23,897 nucleotides of DNA, from the NCBI GenBank assembly GCA_049600855.1, contig JBMYQA010000072.1, positions 1 through 23,897 of the forward strand, read 5' to 3'. Below the pieces are notes generated by a model, which was not told the origin of the DNA, did no database searches, and saw only the letters and a program-made list of their open reading frames with translations. Origin of the DNA: JBMYQA01 sp049600855. Lineage in GTDB: Bacteria > Bacteroidota > Bacteroidia > Cytophagales > Flammeovirgaceae. This document shows positions 1 through 7,794 of the stretch, one piece after another. A program made the position numbers and the translations under genes. How positions within the stretch are numbered: the first letter of the stretch is position 1; every line of letters starts with the position of its first letter.

Positions 1-872
1 TTGCGACCATTCGTGATCGTGCTGTTACCAAGTTCCAGCGCATTTTCTACGGAATTTTAAGTTTAGGATTCAATGGTTCCGCAAAAACTTGGATGCACTA
101 CGAAGCAGTAGCTTTGATCTTAGCAGGTTTATCTACTCCTCTTGTACTTTCTGTACACACGATTGTAAGTATGGACTTTGCTACTTCGGTGATTCCAGGG
201 TGGCACACTACGATTTTCCCCCCATACTTCGTTGCAGGAGCGATTTTCTCAGGTTTTGCCATGGTATTGACCTTGATGTTGATTACTAGGTATGTATATA
301 AATTAGAAGATTACATCACCCTAGAGCACATCGAATTGATGAACATTATCATCATGGTAACTGGTTCGATTGTAGGTATTGCTTATATCACTGAGTTTTT
401 CATTGCATGGTATGGTCAGGTAGAGTACGAGGCTTATGCATTCATCAACCGATCGACAGGGCAATACTGGTGGTCATACGCAGCGATGATGACGTGTAAT
501 GTGATTTCTCCTCAGATGTTCTGGATCAAGAAAATTAGAACAAGTGTTACGATGACCTTCATCTTATCTGTAGTGGTAAACATCGGAATGTGGTTTGAGC
601 GATTTGTAATTATTGTAACTTCACTACACCGTGACTACATACCATCGAGCTGGGTGTATTTTTCGCCAACTATACACGATATTATGTCGTATGTATTTAG
701 CTTTGGCTTGTTCTTTACCTTGTTCTTCTTATTTGCTAAGTTCTTCCCTGTGATTAACATGGCTGAGGTAAAAACAGTATTGAAAGATTCAGACTCTAAA
801 GTGTATAAAGGTAGAAGAACGATTCCTAATTCAGTAGTACCTGAGGCAGATCGCGTTACTTCACAACTTTAA
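1..872 (+). CDS. actC: Alternative complex III subunit ActC (NrfD-like quinol-binding membrane protein), 5' partial
   Basis: This is the C-terminal part of the large NrfD/PsrC-family membrane subunit of Alternative Complex III, which oxidises menaquinol in the inner membrane. The reading frame is open to the window edge; the first full codon begins at position 3, giving 289 visible residues. An apparent ATG at 93 is internal. Seen: a run of hydrophobic helices, and the segment LILAGLSTPLVLSVHTIVS followed by MDFA, which is strongly conserved in ActC. The C-terminus is short and charged. Family members usually have about 450-480 residues, so roughly the first 170-190 are missing. It is followed after 76 bases by actD in the usual act order. 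Confident from motif and context. Confidence 0.93.
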   Translation, partial: ATIRDRAVTKFQRIFYGILSLGFNGSAKTWMHYEAVALILAGLSTPLVLSVHTIVSMDFATSVIPGWHTTIFPPYFVAGAIFSGFAMVLTLMLITRYVYKLEDYITLEHIELMNIIIMVTGSIVGIAYITEFFIAWYGQVEYEAYAFINRSTGQYWWSYAAMMTCNVISPQMFWIKKIRTSVTMTFILSVVVNIGMWFERFVIIVTSLHRDYIPSSWVYFSPTIHDIMSYVFSFGLFFTLFFLFAKFFPVINMAEVKTVLKDSDSKVYKGRRTIPNSVVPEADRVTSQL

Positions 873-889
873 TCACACTTTTAAAAAAT

Positions 890-925
890 AAAGCAAAGAT
901 CTAGCAGATCGTATTCTTTGATAAC
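890..925 (+). other. Intercistronic hairpin between actC and actD
   Basis: GATCT and AGATC (5 bp) enclose a three-base loop, flanked by CAAA and TTTG that can pair across a small bulge (about 895-920). There is no T tract, so it is not an intrinsic terminator. A role in mRNA processing or stability is an inference only. Confidence 0.3.
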
Positions 926-948
926 AAACAACGTTCACTGGACAAGAG

Positions 949-1557
949 ATGGAAAAGAATAAACATTTTGTTGTAGGCATATTTAATGATCAGGATATTT
1001 TGCTAAATGCAGTGAAGAAAATTCGCGAGGCAGGAGCAACTATTCATGAGGTGTATACTCCATTTCCTGTGCACCACTTAGAAGGAGCACTTGGGTATAA
1101 GCGTTCATACATGCCGAAAGCTGCTTTCATGTTTGGTGCTTTAGGGACTACCCTTGCGATCATCATGCAAACGTGGATGATGGGTATTGATTGGCCGATG
1201 ATTATTGGAGGTAAACCAGCAATTGCCATTGCTGACTTTGTACCAGTTACTTTTGAGATGACTGTACTTTTGTCTGCATTTGGTATGGCGTTCACATTCT
1301 TTATTAGCCAAGGCTTAGGCCCAACAGCAGTACCTCGAATTTTTGACAGAAGACAGAGTGATGACAAGCACGTTGTCGCAATGGATTTGGCAAAAAATGA
1401 CTTAAGCGAGGGGGCAATAAAAGAGTTACTTGAATCTGTTGAAGCAGAAGAAGTATATAGAAAAGACTTTACAGATGAAGATAATAATCCTTCATTCTGG
1501 AAATACATTGCAGCAACAATGACAAATGGAGTGACTGATTCAAGCCGCTTGCGCTAA
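949..1557 (+). CDS. actD: Alternative complex III subunit ActD (DUF3341)
   Basis: ActD is an integral membrane subunit of Alternative Complex III with no known cofactor; it packs against ActC/ActF. The 202-residue protein has a soluble N-terminal domain (about 1-55), two transmembrane helices (about 57-77 and 99-121) and a cytoplasmic C-terminal tail. Seen: the DUF3341 signature between the helices, DWPMIIGGKP then DFVPVTFEMTVL. N-terminal FVVGIFNDQDILLNAVKKIR is also typical of the family. Length matches the usual 170-210 residues. It sits between actC and actE as in other Bacteroidota. A 154-residue antisense open frame across it is a shadow. Confidence 0.93.
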   Translation: MEKNKHFVVGIFNDQDILLNAVKKIREAGATIHEVYTPFPVHHLEGALGYKRSYMPKAAFMFGALGTTLAIIMQTWMMGIDWPMIIGGKPAIAIADFVPVTFEMTVLLSAFGMAFTFFISQGLGPTAVPRIFDRRQSDDKHVVAMDLAKNDLSEGAIKELLESVEAEEVYRKDFTDEDNNPSFWKYIAATMTNGVTDSSRLR

Positions 1558-1620
1558 TTCAGCCTTACTGTTTGTTTATTCCAAATTCATCTTTTAGTTA
1601 CTGACAAAGCATTTAGCAAT

Positions 1621-2283
1621 ATGTTTTCTAAAAATATTCTTTACTGGTTAGGAGCTGTGATTTTATTGGTGGGTTGTACTCCTAAAGAAGAGTACCCTGG
1701 AGTAGAGTATGCTCCTCAGATGTATCATTCTGTACCTTATGAGCCACTAACGCAATTTACTGAGAAAGAGATTCCTGATAACTTGTTCTCTTGGTACTAT
1801 CAAGATAAAACCAATAGTATTAATGTTGAAGGGAGTATCTTAGGCAATAAAAATAACTCTTTAATTCCAGTAGAAGGGACTGTGAAACGACAAAACTTTA
1901 CTTCTGTAACTAAGGAGAATATGAGTAAGCCTGGACAGGAGTTATTGCTGTACAATTTAGGTCAAGATGATTATGAAACAGCAGGTAAGATTTTGAAAAA
2001 TCCTGTACCTAAAACTCCTGAGGTATTAGCTGAAGGGCAAGAGTTATACAAATCATTCTGTTTGCATTGCCACGGAGAAGGTGGTAAAGGTGATGGAAAA
2101 GTAGGTGTAGTTTATAAAGGTGTTGCCAACTTATTGGGTGGTGCTTATAAAAACTTACCAGAAGGACACATCTTCCATGTAATTACACATGGTAAAGGCA
2201 GAATGTGGGCGCATAAATCACAGATCGACCCAGAGGAACGTTGGAAAATTGTTCACTACGTCATGCAATTACAAGGACGTTAA
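1621..2283 (+). CDS. actE: Alternative complex III subunit ActE, monoheme cytochrome c lipoprotein
   Basis: ActE carries one c-type heme and passes electrons from Alternative Complex III toward the oxidase on the periplasmic face. The 220-residue protein begins with a lipoprotein signal: hydrophobic stretch, then LVGC with the acylated cysteine at residue 19. The heme motif CLHCH lies at 147-151, in the setting GQELYKSFCLHCHGEGGKGDG. The likely distal ligand is Met195 in GKGRMW. The end, EERWKIVHYVMQLQ, is the standard terminal helix of class I cytochromes c. Start chosen because it gives an intact lipobox. It belongs to the act operon, 63 bases after actD and 98 before actF. Confidence 0.93.
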   Translation: MFSKNILYWLGAVILLVGCTPKEEYPGVEYAPQMYHSVPYEPLTQFTEKEIPDNLFSWYYQDKTNSINVEGSILGNKNNSLIPVEGTVKRQNFTSVTKENMSKPGQELLLYNLGQDDYETAGKILKNPVPKTPEVLAEGQELYKSFCLHCHGEGGKGDGKVGVVYKGVANLLGGAYKNLPEGHIFHVITHGKGRMWAHKSQIDPEERWKIVHYVMQLQGR

Positions 2284-2307
2284 TCGCCTCTGATTGAAAA
2301 AATATTA

Positions 2308-2332
2308 TGGAAACGGGATCGTCCCATTTTCA
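2308..2332 (+). other. Intercistronic hairpin between actE and actF
   Basis: Arms at 2308-2318 and 2322-2332 form an 11-position stem with one G.U pair and one mismatch around a three-base loop. It is followed by mixed sequence rather than a clean T tract, and transcription must continue into actF, so at most it attenuates or protects RNA ends. Confidence 0.35.
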
Positions 2333-2381
2333 ACCTAAACTTTTTTAGAAATTAAGATTTCTGTTTAATCCGATAAACGCA

Positions 2382-3725
2382 ATGGCAGCAGAAGTTCAAA
2401 GTTACGACTTAGACGAAAAATTCGAGTTCAGTGCGAAACTGAAAAAGAATATTCTCATTATTGGGATACTTGGTATTGTTCTTTTTGTGATAGGCTGTAT
2501 CGCAGCCATGTCAGGTGGAGGGCATGGCCATGAAGCCCAATTATTAGACGAAGTGTCTAAAAGCACAGGCACGGCAATGGCTGGCGGTGGTCACGGTGAT
2601 TTCCATTGGACGACTAGATTGAAAGCCAACTTTTGGATCAATAACGTCTTCTTTACAGGTTTAGCTGTAATTGGTGTATTTTTCTTTGCCATCCAATATG
2701 TGGCCATGGCAGGTTGGTCGGTAGCCTTCCTACGTGTATTCAAATCATTTGGTAACTTCTTACCAATTGCACTTATCTTGATGGTAGGAGGATATTTCTT
2801 GGTGCATCACGAAATTTTCCACTGGACGCATGATTACCTATATGACCAAAGTAATAAGGATACTTTTGATGCAATCATTGATGGTAAAAAGAGCTATTTC
2901 TTCTGGCCATTGAGTCCAGAAGATCATTTCGCTTTCTTTTTTGTTGCTCGAATGGTTGTATTTCTTGGTGGTTGGACTTTATTTTTCTTGATACTTAAGA
3001 AGAATTCATACGCAGAAGATTTAGAAGGTGGATTAGGTCGTTACAGAAAATTAGTTCGTATTTCTGCTGGCTTTATCGTATTTTTTGCGGTATCCTCTTC
3101 AATTGGAGCTTGGGATTGGGTAATGTCGATTGATACACACTGGTTTAGTACCATGTTTGGGTGGTATGTCTTTGCAAGTTGGTTTGTTGCAGGGCTAGCA
3201 GCTATGACTTTAGTGATTACGATGCTCAAGAAAGCGGGTTACCTTCCAATGGTGAATGAGAATCACTTACACGACATGGGTAAATTTATCTTTGCCTTCA
3301 GTATTTTCTGGACGTACATCTGGTTCTCGCAATTCCTATTAATTTACTATGCGAACATTCCTGAAGAAGGTGTTTATTTCTTAGAGCGATTGAATAGCGA
3401 TCACTACGGTAAAATCATCTTTATCAACTTGTTCTTGAATTTCTTCTTCCCATTATTGGTATTGATGACCAGAGATGCGAAAAGAAAAATGGCGATCTTA
3501 CAGATTGTTTGTATTGCTGTAATAATTGGTCACTGGATGGACTTCTACCTGATGATTACGCCAGGAACATTGAAAGCGCATGGAGGCTTTGGGCCATTAG
3601 AAATCGGGTTAGCGTTGATTTACCTTGCAGTATTTGCCTTTATCGTATTCAGTAATCTATCAAAAGCAGCCTTGGTTCCAAAGAACCATCCGATGTTGGA
3701 AGAATGTTTACATCATCATACTTGA
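2382..3725 (+). CDS. actF: Alternative complex III subunit ActF (quinol:cytochrome c oxidoreductase membrane subunit)
   Basis: ActF is the second NrfD-like multi-helix membrane subunit of Alternative Complex III and resembles ActC. The 447-residue protein has about ten hydrophobic helices, the first near residues 23-43. Conserved family segments seen are SSSIGAWDWVMSIDTHWFST (238-257) and FWTYIWFSQFLLIYYANIPE (309-328). Two glycine/histidine-rich stretches lie after the first helix (GGGHGHE at 45-51 and GGGHGDFH at 68-75), and the C-terminus ends in HHHT. These His clusters have no assigned role. It is placed directly before the oxidase genes coxB and coxA, as in Bacteroidota where the complex forms a supercomplex with aa3 oxidase (known for Flavobacterium johnsoniae). 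Confidence 0.93.
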   Translation: MAAEVQSYDLDEKFEFSAKLKKNILIIGILGIVLFVIGCIAAMSGGGHGHEAQLLDEVSKSTGTAMAGGGHGDFHWTTRLKANFWINNVFFTGLAVIGVFFFAIQYVAMAGWSVAFLRVFKSFGNFLPIALILMVGGYFLVHHEIFHWTHDYLYDQSNKDTFDAIIDGKKSYFFWPLSPEDHFAFFFVARMVVFLGGWTLFFLILKKNSYAEDLEGGLGRYRKLVRISAGFIVFFAVSSSIGAWDWVMSIDTHWFSTMFGWYVFASWFVAGLAAMTLVITMLKKAGYLPMVNENHLHDMGKFIFAFSIFWTYIWFSQFLLIYYANIPEEGVYFLERLNSDHYGKIIFINLFLNFFFPLLVLMTRDAKRKMAILQIVCIAVIIGHWMDFYLMITPGTLKAHGGFGPLEIGLALIYLAVFAFIVFSNLSKAALVPKNHPMLEECLHHHT

Positions 3726-3736
3726 TAGAAAAAAAT

Positions 3737-3793
3737 GTTACTCATTCCAAACAATTATTTTAAACATTGGCTTAATGGAATGAGTAACGTTAC
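3737..3793 (+). other. Strong inverted repeat between actF and coxB
   Basis: GTTACTCATTCCA (3737-3749) and TGGAATGAGTAAC (3776-3788) are perfect 13-bp complements with a 26-base loop. The right arm runs into a second palindrome, GTAACGTTAC (3784-3793), so two competing pairings are possible. No T tract follows. It lies at the junction between complex III and oxidase genes, where a processing site, partial terminator or protein-binding site would set their relative expression; that role is inferred. Confidence 0.55.
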
Positions 3794-3846
3794 GATCAAT
3801 AAATTATCACGAATTTTCACATTGTCTTTCATTTTATATTAGTATA

Positions 3847-4926
3847 ATGTCAGCACTTTTACTCATAACAGGCGTTATTTTATTCCTTACCGCATTAGGG
3901 TTGGTATATCGCGTATTTACCCTAGTAAGTATTGCCAAAGATCGTAAGGATAAGCATGTTGGTTTAAGCAATAAAGTGAATGCAGCTCTATTCCCTATTG
4001 TATTTGTTTTAGGCTTTGGAGCAATGTTTTATTATTCAGGAGAGTACAGTGAATACTTTTTGCCAGAAGCAGCTTCTGAGCATGGAGTAAGAACTGACCA
4101 GATGTTTTGGATTTCCATGGCGGTCATCTCCTTTGCCTTTTTTGCTACTAACTTATTATTGTTTTTATTCCCATTTCAGTATCAGTACAAAGAGGGTAAG
4201 AAAGCAAAGTTTTACCCTGATAACCATAACTTGGAAATTGTTTGGACAGTAATTCCAGCAATTACGATGGCAGGTTTAGTAATTTTCGGTTACTTTGAAT
4301 GGGATGAAATGACGATGAATCAGCCAGAGGATGCTATCGAAATCGAAATTATGGGTAAACAGTTTAACTGGCAAGTTCGTTATCCGGGAGCTGATGGCAA
4401 ACTGGGTAAGTATAATTACATGAAGATTGATGGTACAAACTCGATGGGTGTAGACTTCAACGACCCTGCTAGTATGGATGATTTCATGCCGGGTACATTA
4501 CATTTACCAAAAGGTAAAAATGTAGTTTTGAAGATCCGTTCGAGAGATGTACTTCATAGCGTGTTTTTACCCCACTTCCGTGTGAAAATGGATGCCGTGC
4601 CAGGAATGCCGACTTCATTCTACTTCAAGCCTACGAAATCTACTCAAGATATGCGTGAGGAATTGAGTAAGGATCCTTTGTGGGCAGAATTGGATGAGAA
4701 AGGAAAGCCGAAGTGGCAAAGCTTTAATTATGAATTGGCTTGTACTGAAATTTGTGGAAATAGCCACTTTGCAATGAAGTTGCGTGTAGTGGTAGATGAA
4801 GAAGAAGATTTCAATACTTGGTTTGCGAATCAAAAACCTTGGGCGCAAAACAATGCTGACTACGTGAAAGAAAAGTACGCAATTGATGTGAAAAGCCTTG
4901 GCGATAAAGTTGTTGCAGGCAAATAA
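3847..4926 (+). CDS. coxB: Cytochrome c oxidase subunit II (CuA subunit)
   Basis: Subunit II accepts electrons through its binuclear CuA centre and passes them to heme a in subunit I. The 359-residue protein has an extra N-terminal hydrophobic part (about 2-25 and 48-63), then the two standard helices (about 86-110 and 131-150), then the periplasmic cupredoxin domain. All CuA ligands are present: His237, Cys299, Glu301, Cys303, His307 and Met310 (C-x3-C-x3-H-x2-M). The segment between His237 and Cys299 is about 25 residues longer than in the Paracoccus protein, with a polar insert near 264-293. There is no CxxCH, so it is not a caa3-type fusion; the electron donor must be a separate cytochrome such as the Alternative Complex III heme subunits. 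It lies in the act-cox operon, 55 bases before coxA. Confidence 0.95.
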   Translation: MSALLLITGVILFLTALGLVYRVFTLVSIAKDRKDKHVGLSNKVNAALFPIVFVLGFGAMFYYSGEYSEYFLPEAASEHGVRTDQMFWISMAVISFAFFATNLLLFLFPFQYQYKEGKKAKFYPDNHNLEIVWTVIPAITMAGLVIFGYFEWDEMTMNQPEDAIEIEIMGKQFNWQVRYPGADGKLGKYNYMKIDGTNSMGVDFNDPASMDDFMPGTLHLPKGKNVVLKIRSRDVLHSVFLPHFRVKMDAVPGMPTSFYFKPTKSTQDMREELSKDPLWAELDEKGKPKWQSFNYELACTEICGNSHFAMKLRVVVDEEEDFNTWFANQKPWAQNNADYVKEKYAIDVKSLGDKVVAGK

Positions 4927-4981
4927 TAGAAAAAAATCGGCTCTAATTCGTTTAAGAACTTAATTTAAAAGATTCATATAT

Positions 4982-6853
4982 ATGTCTACTATAGATGTTG
5001 ATGTAAAAACCTTAACCCATGACGATCATCACGATGATCACCATGATGATCATCATCAAGGGTTCTGGACAAAGTATGTATTCTCCACAGATCATAAAAT
5101 GATTGCCAAGCAATTCCTGATTACTGGTTTGTTATGGGCATTCATAGGAGGTTTACTTTCTCTATTGTTCCGTATTCAGCTTGGTTTTCCTGAGGCGGAC
5201 TTGGAGTGGTTGCGTCCAATTGTAGGGCATTGGATTAATCCTGAAGGTAAGTTGGATACGAATTACTATTTGGCTGCCGTAACGATGCATGGTACCATTA
5301 TGGTATTCTTTGTATTAACAGCAGGTTTAAGTGGTACATTTAGTAACTTCTTGATCCCTCTTCAGATTGGTGCTAGAGACATGGCATCTGGCTTCTTGAA
5401 CATGTTATCTTACTGGTTCTTCTTTGGAGCAAGTATTGTCATGTTGGTTTCATTATTCATCGAAACAGGACCAGCTTCTGGTGGTTGGGTAGCCTATCCG
5501 CCATTAAATGCACTAGGAGATGCGAGTGACGGCTCTAAATTGGGTATGACCTTATGGTTAACCAGTATGGCATTGTTTATCGCTTCCAGTTTATTAGGTG
5601 GTATCAACTACATTGCTACTGTAATCAACTTGCGTACCGTAGGTATGTCATTTGCCAAACTCCCACTTACAATTTGGGCGTTTTTCATCACGGCAATCTT
5701 GGGCTTGTTATCTTTCCCCGTATTATTTTCAGCGGCATTATTATTGATTTTCGACCGAAGTTTTGGAACAAGTTTCTACTTATCTGATATTTATATTAAT
5801 GGTGAGCCTTTAGCACAAACTGGTGGTAGTGCCATCTTATATCAGCACTTATTCTGGTTCTTAGGTCACCCTGAGGTATATATTGTATTGTTACCTGCAT
5901 TAGGTATTACTTCTGAAGTTATCGCTACCAATTCTCGTAAACCGATTTTTGGTTACCGAGCAATGGTTGGTTCAATCTTAGGTATTGCAGTGCTATCATT
6001 TATCGTATGGGCACACCACATGTTTACTTCTGGGATGAACCCATTCTTAGGAGCCATTTTCATGTTCTTAACCTTGATTATTGCGGTACCTTCTGCTGTA
6101 AAAGCATTTAACTACATCACTACACTCTGGAAAGGTAATATCATATTTACGCCAGCCATGTTATTTTCAATTGGTTTGGTATCCTTGTTCGTTTCAGGTG
6201 GTGTAACGGGTATTATTTTGGGTAATGCGGCACTAGATATTCAATTACACGATACGTACTTTGTGGTAGCTCACTTCCATTTGGTAATGGGTAGTGCCTC
6301 CTTCTTCGGTATGATGGCTGGTGTATATCACTGGTTCCCCAAGATGTTTGGCCGAATGATGGACGATAAGTTAGGATACGCACACTTCTGGTTAACATTC
6401 ATCGGTGTGTACTTGGTATTCTTCCCAATGCACTTTATCGGTATCGCAGGATACCCAAGAAGATATTATGCTTGGTCTAAGTTTGAAGCTTTTGACATTC
6501 AAGCTTACGCTGACTTGAACGCATTCATTAGTGTTGCAGCCTTCATTACTGTAGGAGCTCAGTTAATCTTTGCTTTCAACTTCTTCTACAGCATCTTTAA
6601 AGGGCGTATTGCTCCATTGAACCCTTGGAACTCTACTACCTTAGAATGGACAACTCCAAGGAACCCTGGGCACGGAAACTGGCCTGGCGCAATTCCTCAC
6701 GTATACCGATGGCCTTATGATTACAGTAAGCCAGGAGCAAAGGAAGATTTTATTCCTCAGCACATTCCTTTCTCTGAAACACCAGAATCTAACCTTCCAG
6801 AAGAGCAAGATTTGGCAGAACAGGAGAAAAAGAATCGTGAAGGTGATGCATAA
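4982..6853 (+). CDS. coxA: Cytochrome c oxidase subunit I (aa3 type)
   Basis: This is the catalytic heme-copper subunit that reduces O2 to water and pumps protons in the inner membrane. The 623-residue protein has the twelve-helix core. Ligands seen: His103 and His433 for low-spin heme a, His431 for heme a3, and His296, His345 and His346 for CuB. The GHPEVY motif at 295-300 supplies Glu298 and the cross-linked Tyr300, marking an A1-type oxidase. The cytoplasmic N-terminus carries an unusual His/Asp repeat (residues 13-25). The C-terminus is a proline-rich tail (about 545-600) then Glu/Lys-rich. It is the last gene of the operon; subunits III and IV are not in the window. Confidence 0.97.
   Translation: MSTIDVDVKTLTHDDHHDDHHDDHHQGFWTKYVFSTDHKMIAKQFLITGLLWAFIGGLLSLLFRIQLGFPEADLEWLRPIVGHWINPEGKLDTNYYLAAVTMHGTIMVFFVLTAGLSGTFSNFLIPLQIGARDMASGFLNMLSYWFFFGASIVMLVSLFIETGPASGGWVAYPPLNALGDASDGSKLGMTLWLTSMALFIASSLLGGINYIATVINLRTVGMSFAKLPLTIWAFFITAILGLLSFPVLFSAALLLIFDRSFGTSFYLSDIYINGEPLAQTGGSAILYQHLFWFLGHPEVYIVLLPALGITSEVIATNSRKPIFGYRAMVGSILGIAVLSFIVWAHHMFTSGMNPFLGAIFMFLTLIIAVPSAVKAFNYITTLWKGNIIFTPAMLFSIGLVSLFVSGGVTGIILGNAALDIQLHDTYFVVAHFHLVMGSASFFGMMAGVYHWFPKMFGRMMDDKLGYAHFWLTFIGVYLVFFPMHFIGIAGYPRRYYAWSKFEAFDIQAYADLNAFISVAAFITVGAQLIFAFNFFYSIFKGRIAPLNPWNSTTLEWTTPRNPGHGNWPGAIPHVYRWPYDYSKPGAKEDFIPQHIPFSETPESNLPEEQDLAEQEKKNREGDA
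5018..5056 (+). repeat. Tandem HDDH-coding repeat in the N-terminus of coxA
   Basis: Three consecutive 12-base units encode HDDH-HDDH-HDDH followed by one more H (residues 13-25 of subunit I). The units differ at synonymous positions (cat/cac, gat/gac), so selection on the protein is plausible. The segment precedes the first transmembrane helix and should face the cytoplasm. Confidence 0.8.
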
Positions 6854-6874
6854 AAGTTTTTATTCTTGAACGAG

Positions 6875-6900
6875 ACCCATCCAATTTGGATGGGTTTTTT
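6875..6900 (+). terminator. Intrinsic terminator of the act-cox operon
   Basis: ACCCATCC (6875-6882) pairs perfectly with GGATGGGT (6888-6895) around a five-base loop, and the stem runs into six T residues (6895-6900). It lies 21 bases after the coxA stop codon. Confidence 0.9.
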
Positions 6901-6964
6901 GTTGTATTATGTTTCAGCTACAACTAATTTGAGGTACCTATAAAATATGCCTACATGTTCTAGC

Positions 6965-7007
6965 TATTTTCACTTCTCGAATAAAGAAGTACAGTCAAAT
7001 GAAAATA
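6965..7007. other. Imperfect nested inverted repeat in the coxA-7247 intergenic region
   Basis: TATTTTCA/TGAAAATA (6965-6972 with 7000-7007) enclose CTTCT/AGAAG (6973-6977 with 6985-6989) with a ten-base bulge. The gap from 6854 to 7246 otherwise holds only the terminator, the promoter below and AT-rich sequence; no gene was found in it. Confidence 0.25.
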
Positions 7008-7037
7008 ACTCATACTTTTCTGCGCAAATTGTAACTA

Positions 7038-7069
7038 TTTGCTTGTTGTTTAGCTATCCCATATCTTTG
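7038..7069 (+). promoter_or_regulatory. Predicted Bacteroidetes-type promoter for the gene pair at 7247-8313
   Basis: TTTG at 7038-7041, a 20-base spacer, then TATCTTTG at 7062-7069 matches the Bacteroidetes primary-sigma consensus (TTTG / TAnnTTTG). The predicted transcription start is near 7076, leaving a leader of about 170 AT-rich bases before the ATG at 7247. Prediction from consensus only. Confidence 0.5.
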
Positions 7070-7246
7070 AATAGATACATCTAATCAAAAGATTTGCCCA
7101 TAATATTGGGATTTTAATATTTTTTATGTATCAATAAAATAAATAATTTAGTATTTATTAATTACATCAAGTGAACAAGTAATATAATAAATACGTTATT
7201 TAGACACACAAAAAACTAATTATCATTAAAGTAATCAATAGAACAG

Positions 7247-7792
7247 ATGATCAATATACCTCTAAACAATAAAATAATAGATAGAGTCATTTATATGATT
7301 TTGTCTCATTCTTATATTGATTATTTTAAACAACTTTATGAAAGCTTTAAAATTGGTTTAACTGGAATACTGCTTAAAGTAATCATTCTACCTTTATTAT
7401 ATGTGGTTTCTGTAATAGCTGCATGGGTGTTGTTATTTATTGTTTTCCTTTTTTATATCTTTTCAAAAAATTCACAGCTAACTCACAAAAATTATAAGAA
7501 GCGTAAGCAGTTTGTGAACTCTTTCCGAAACCTGATCAATAATTCTAAGAAAGCTCCATCGAACAAGCAAGACAATTCTAAGAATAATAAGGGATATATG
7601 TTCTGGCTTCTAATGCTTATTTTATTGCCAATTTTGTTAATAATTGGCATGTTATATCAATTATATAAGAAAACGGAGAAGCAACTTAGAGATTTAGATA
7701 AAGATTTTTTAGGCGATGTCGGTTCTTTTAAACGAGTATCGCAAGATGACTTATGGAATGATCGACCTTATGTATATGATTATTTAGCATAA
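7247..7792 (+). CDS. Unknown two-helix membrane protein
   Basis: I do not recognise this 181-residue protein. It has an amphipathic N-terminus (1-38), a long hydrophobic segment (about 40-72), a Lys/Asn-rich basic linker (about 74-116), a second transmembrane helix (117-139) and a charged C-terminal tail of about 40 residues ending DDLWNDRPYVYDYLA. By the positive-inside rule the basic linker should be cytoplasmic, putting both termini outside, unless the first segment is re-entrant. The gene is very AT-rich compared with its neighbours, which suggests recent acquisition. Its stop lies two bases before the next ATG, so the two genes are surely co-transcribed and probably work together. A later ATG at codon 17 is a possible alternative start. 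Confidence 0.7.
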   Translation: MINIPLNNKIIDRVIYMILSHSYIDYFKQLYESFKIGLTGILLKVIILPLLYVVSVIAAWVLLFIVFLFYIFSKNSQLTHKNYKKRKQFVNSFRNLINNSKKAPSNKQDNSKNNKGYMFWLLMLILLPILLIIGMLYQLYKKTEKQLRDLDKDFLGDVGSFKRVSQDDLWNDRPYVYDYLA

Positions 7793-7794
7793 AC

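Noticed and set aside
1044..1508. Antisense open frame of 154 codons across actD
   Set aside because: It is fully inside a confidently identified gene, its translation is Ser/Ala-rich without a recognisable domain, and it has no signals of its own.
5018..5056. His/Asp repeat in coxA as a frameshift or sequencing artefact
   Set aside because: The frame is continuous on both sides, units differ at synonymous sites and the downstream protein aligns with the family without a break.
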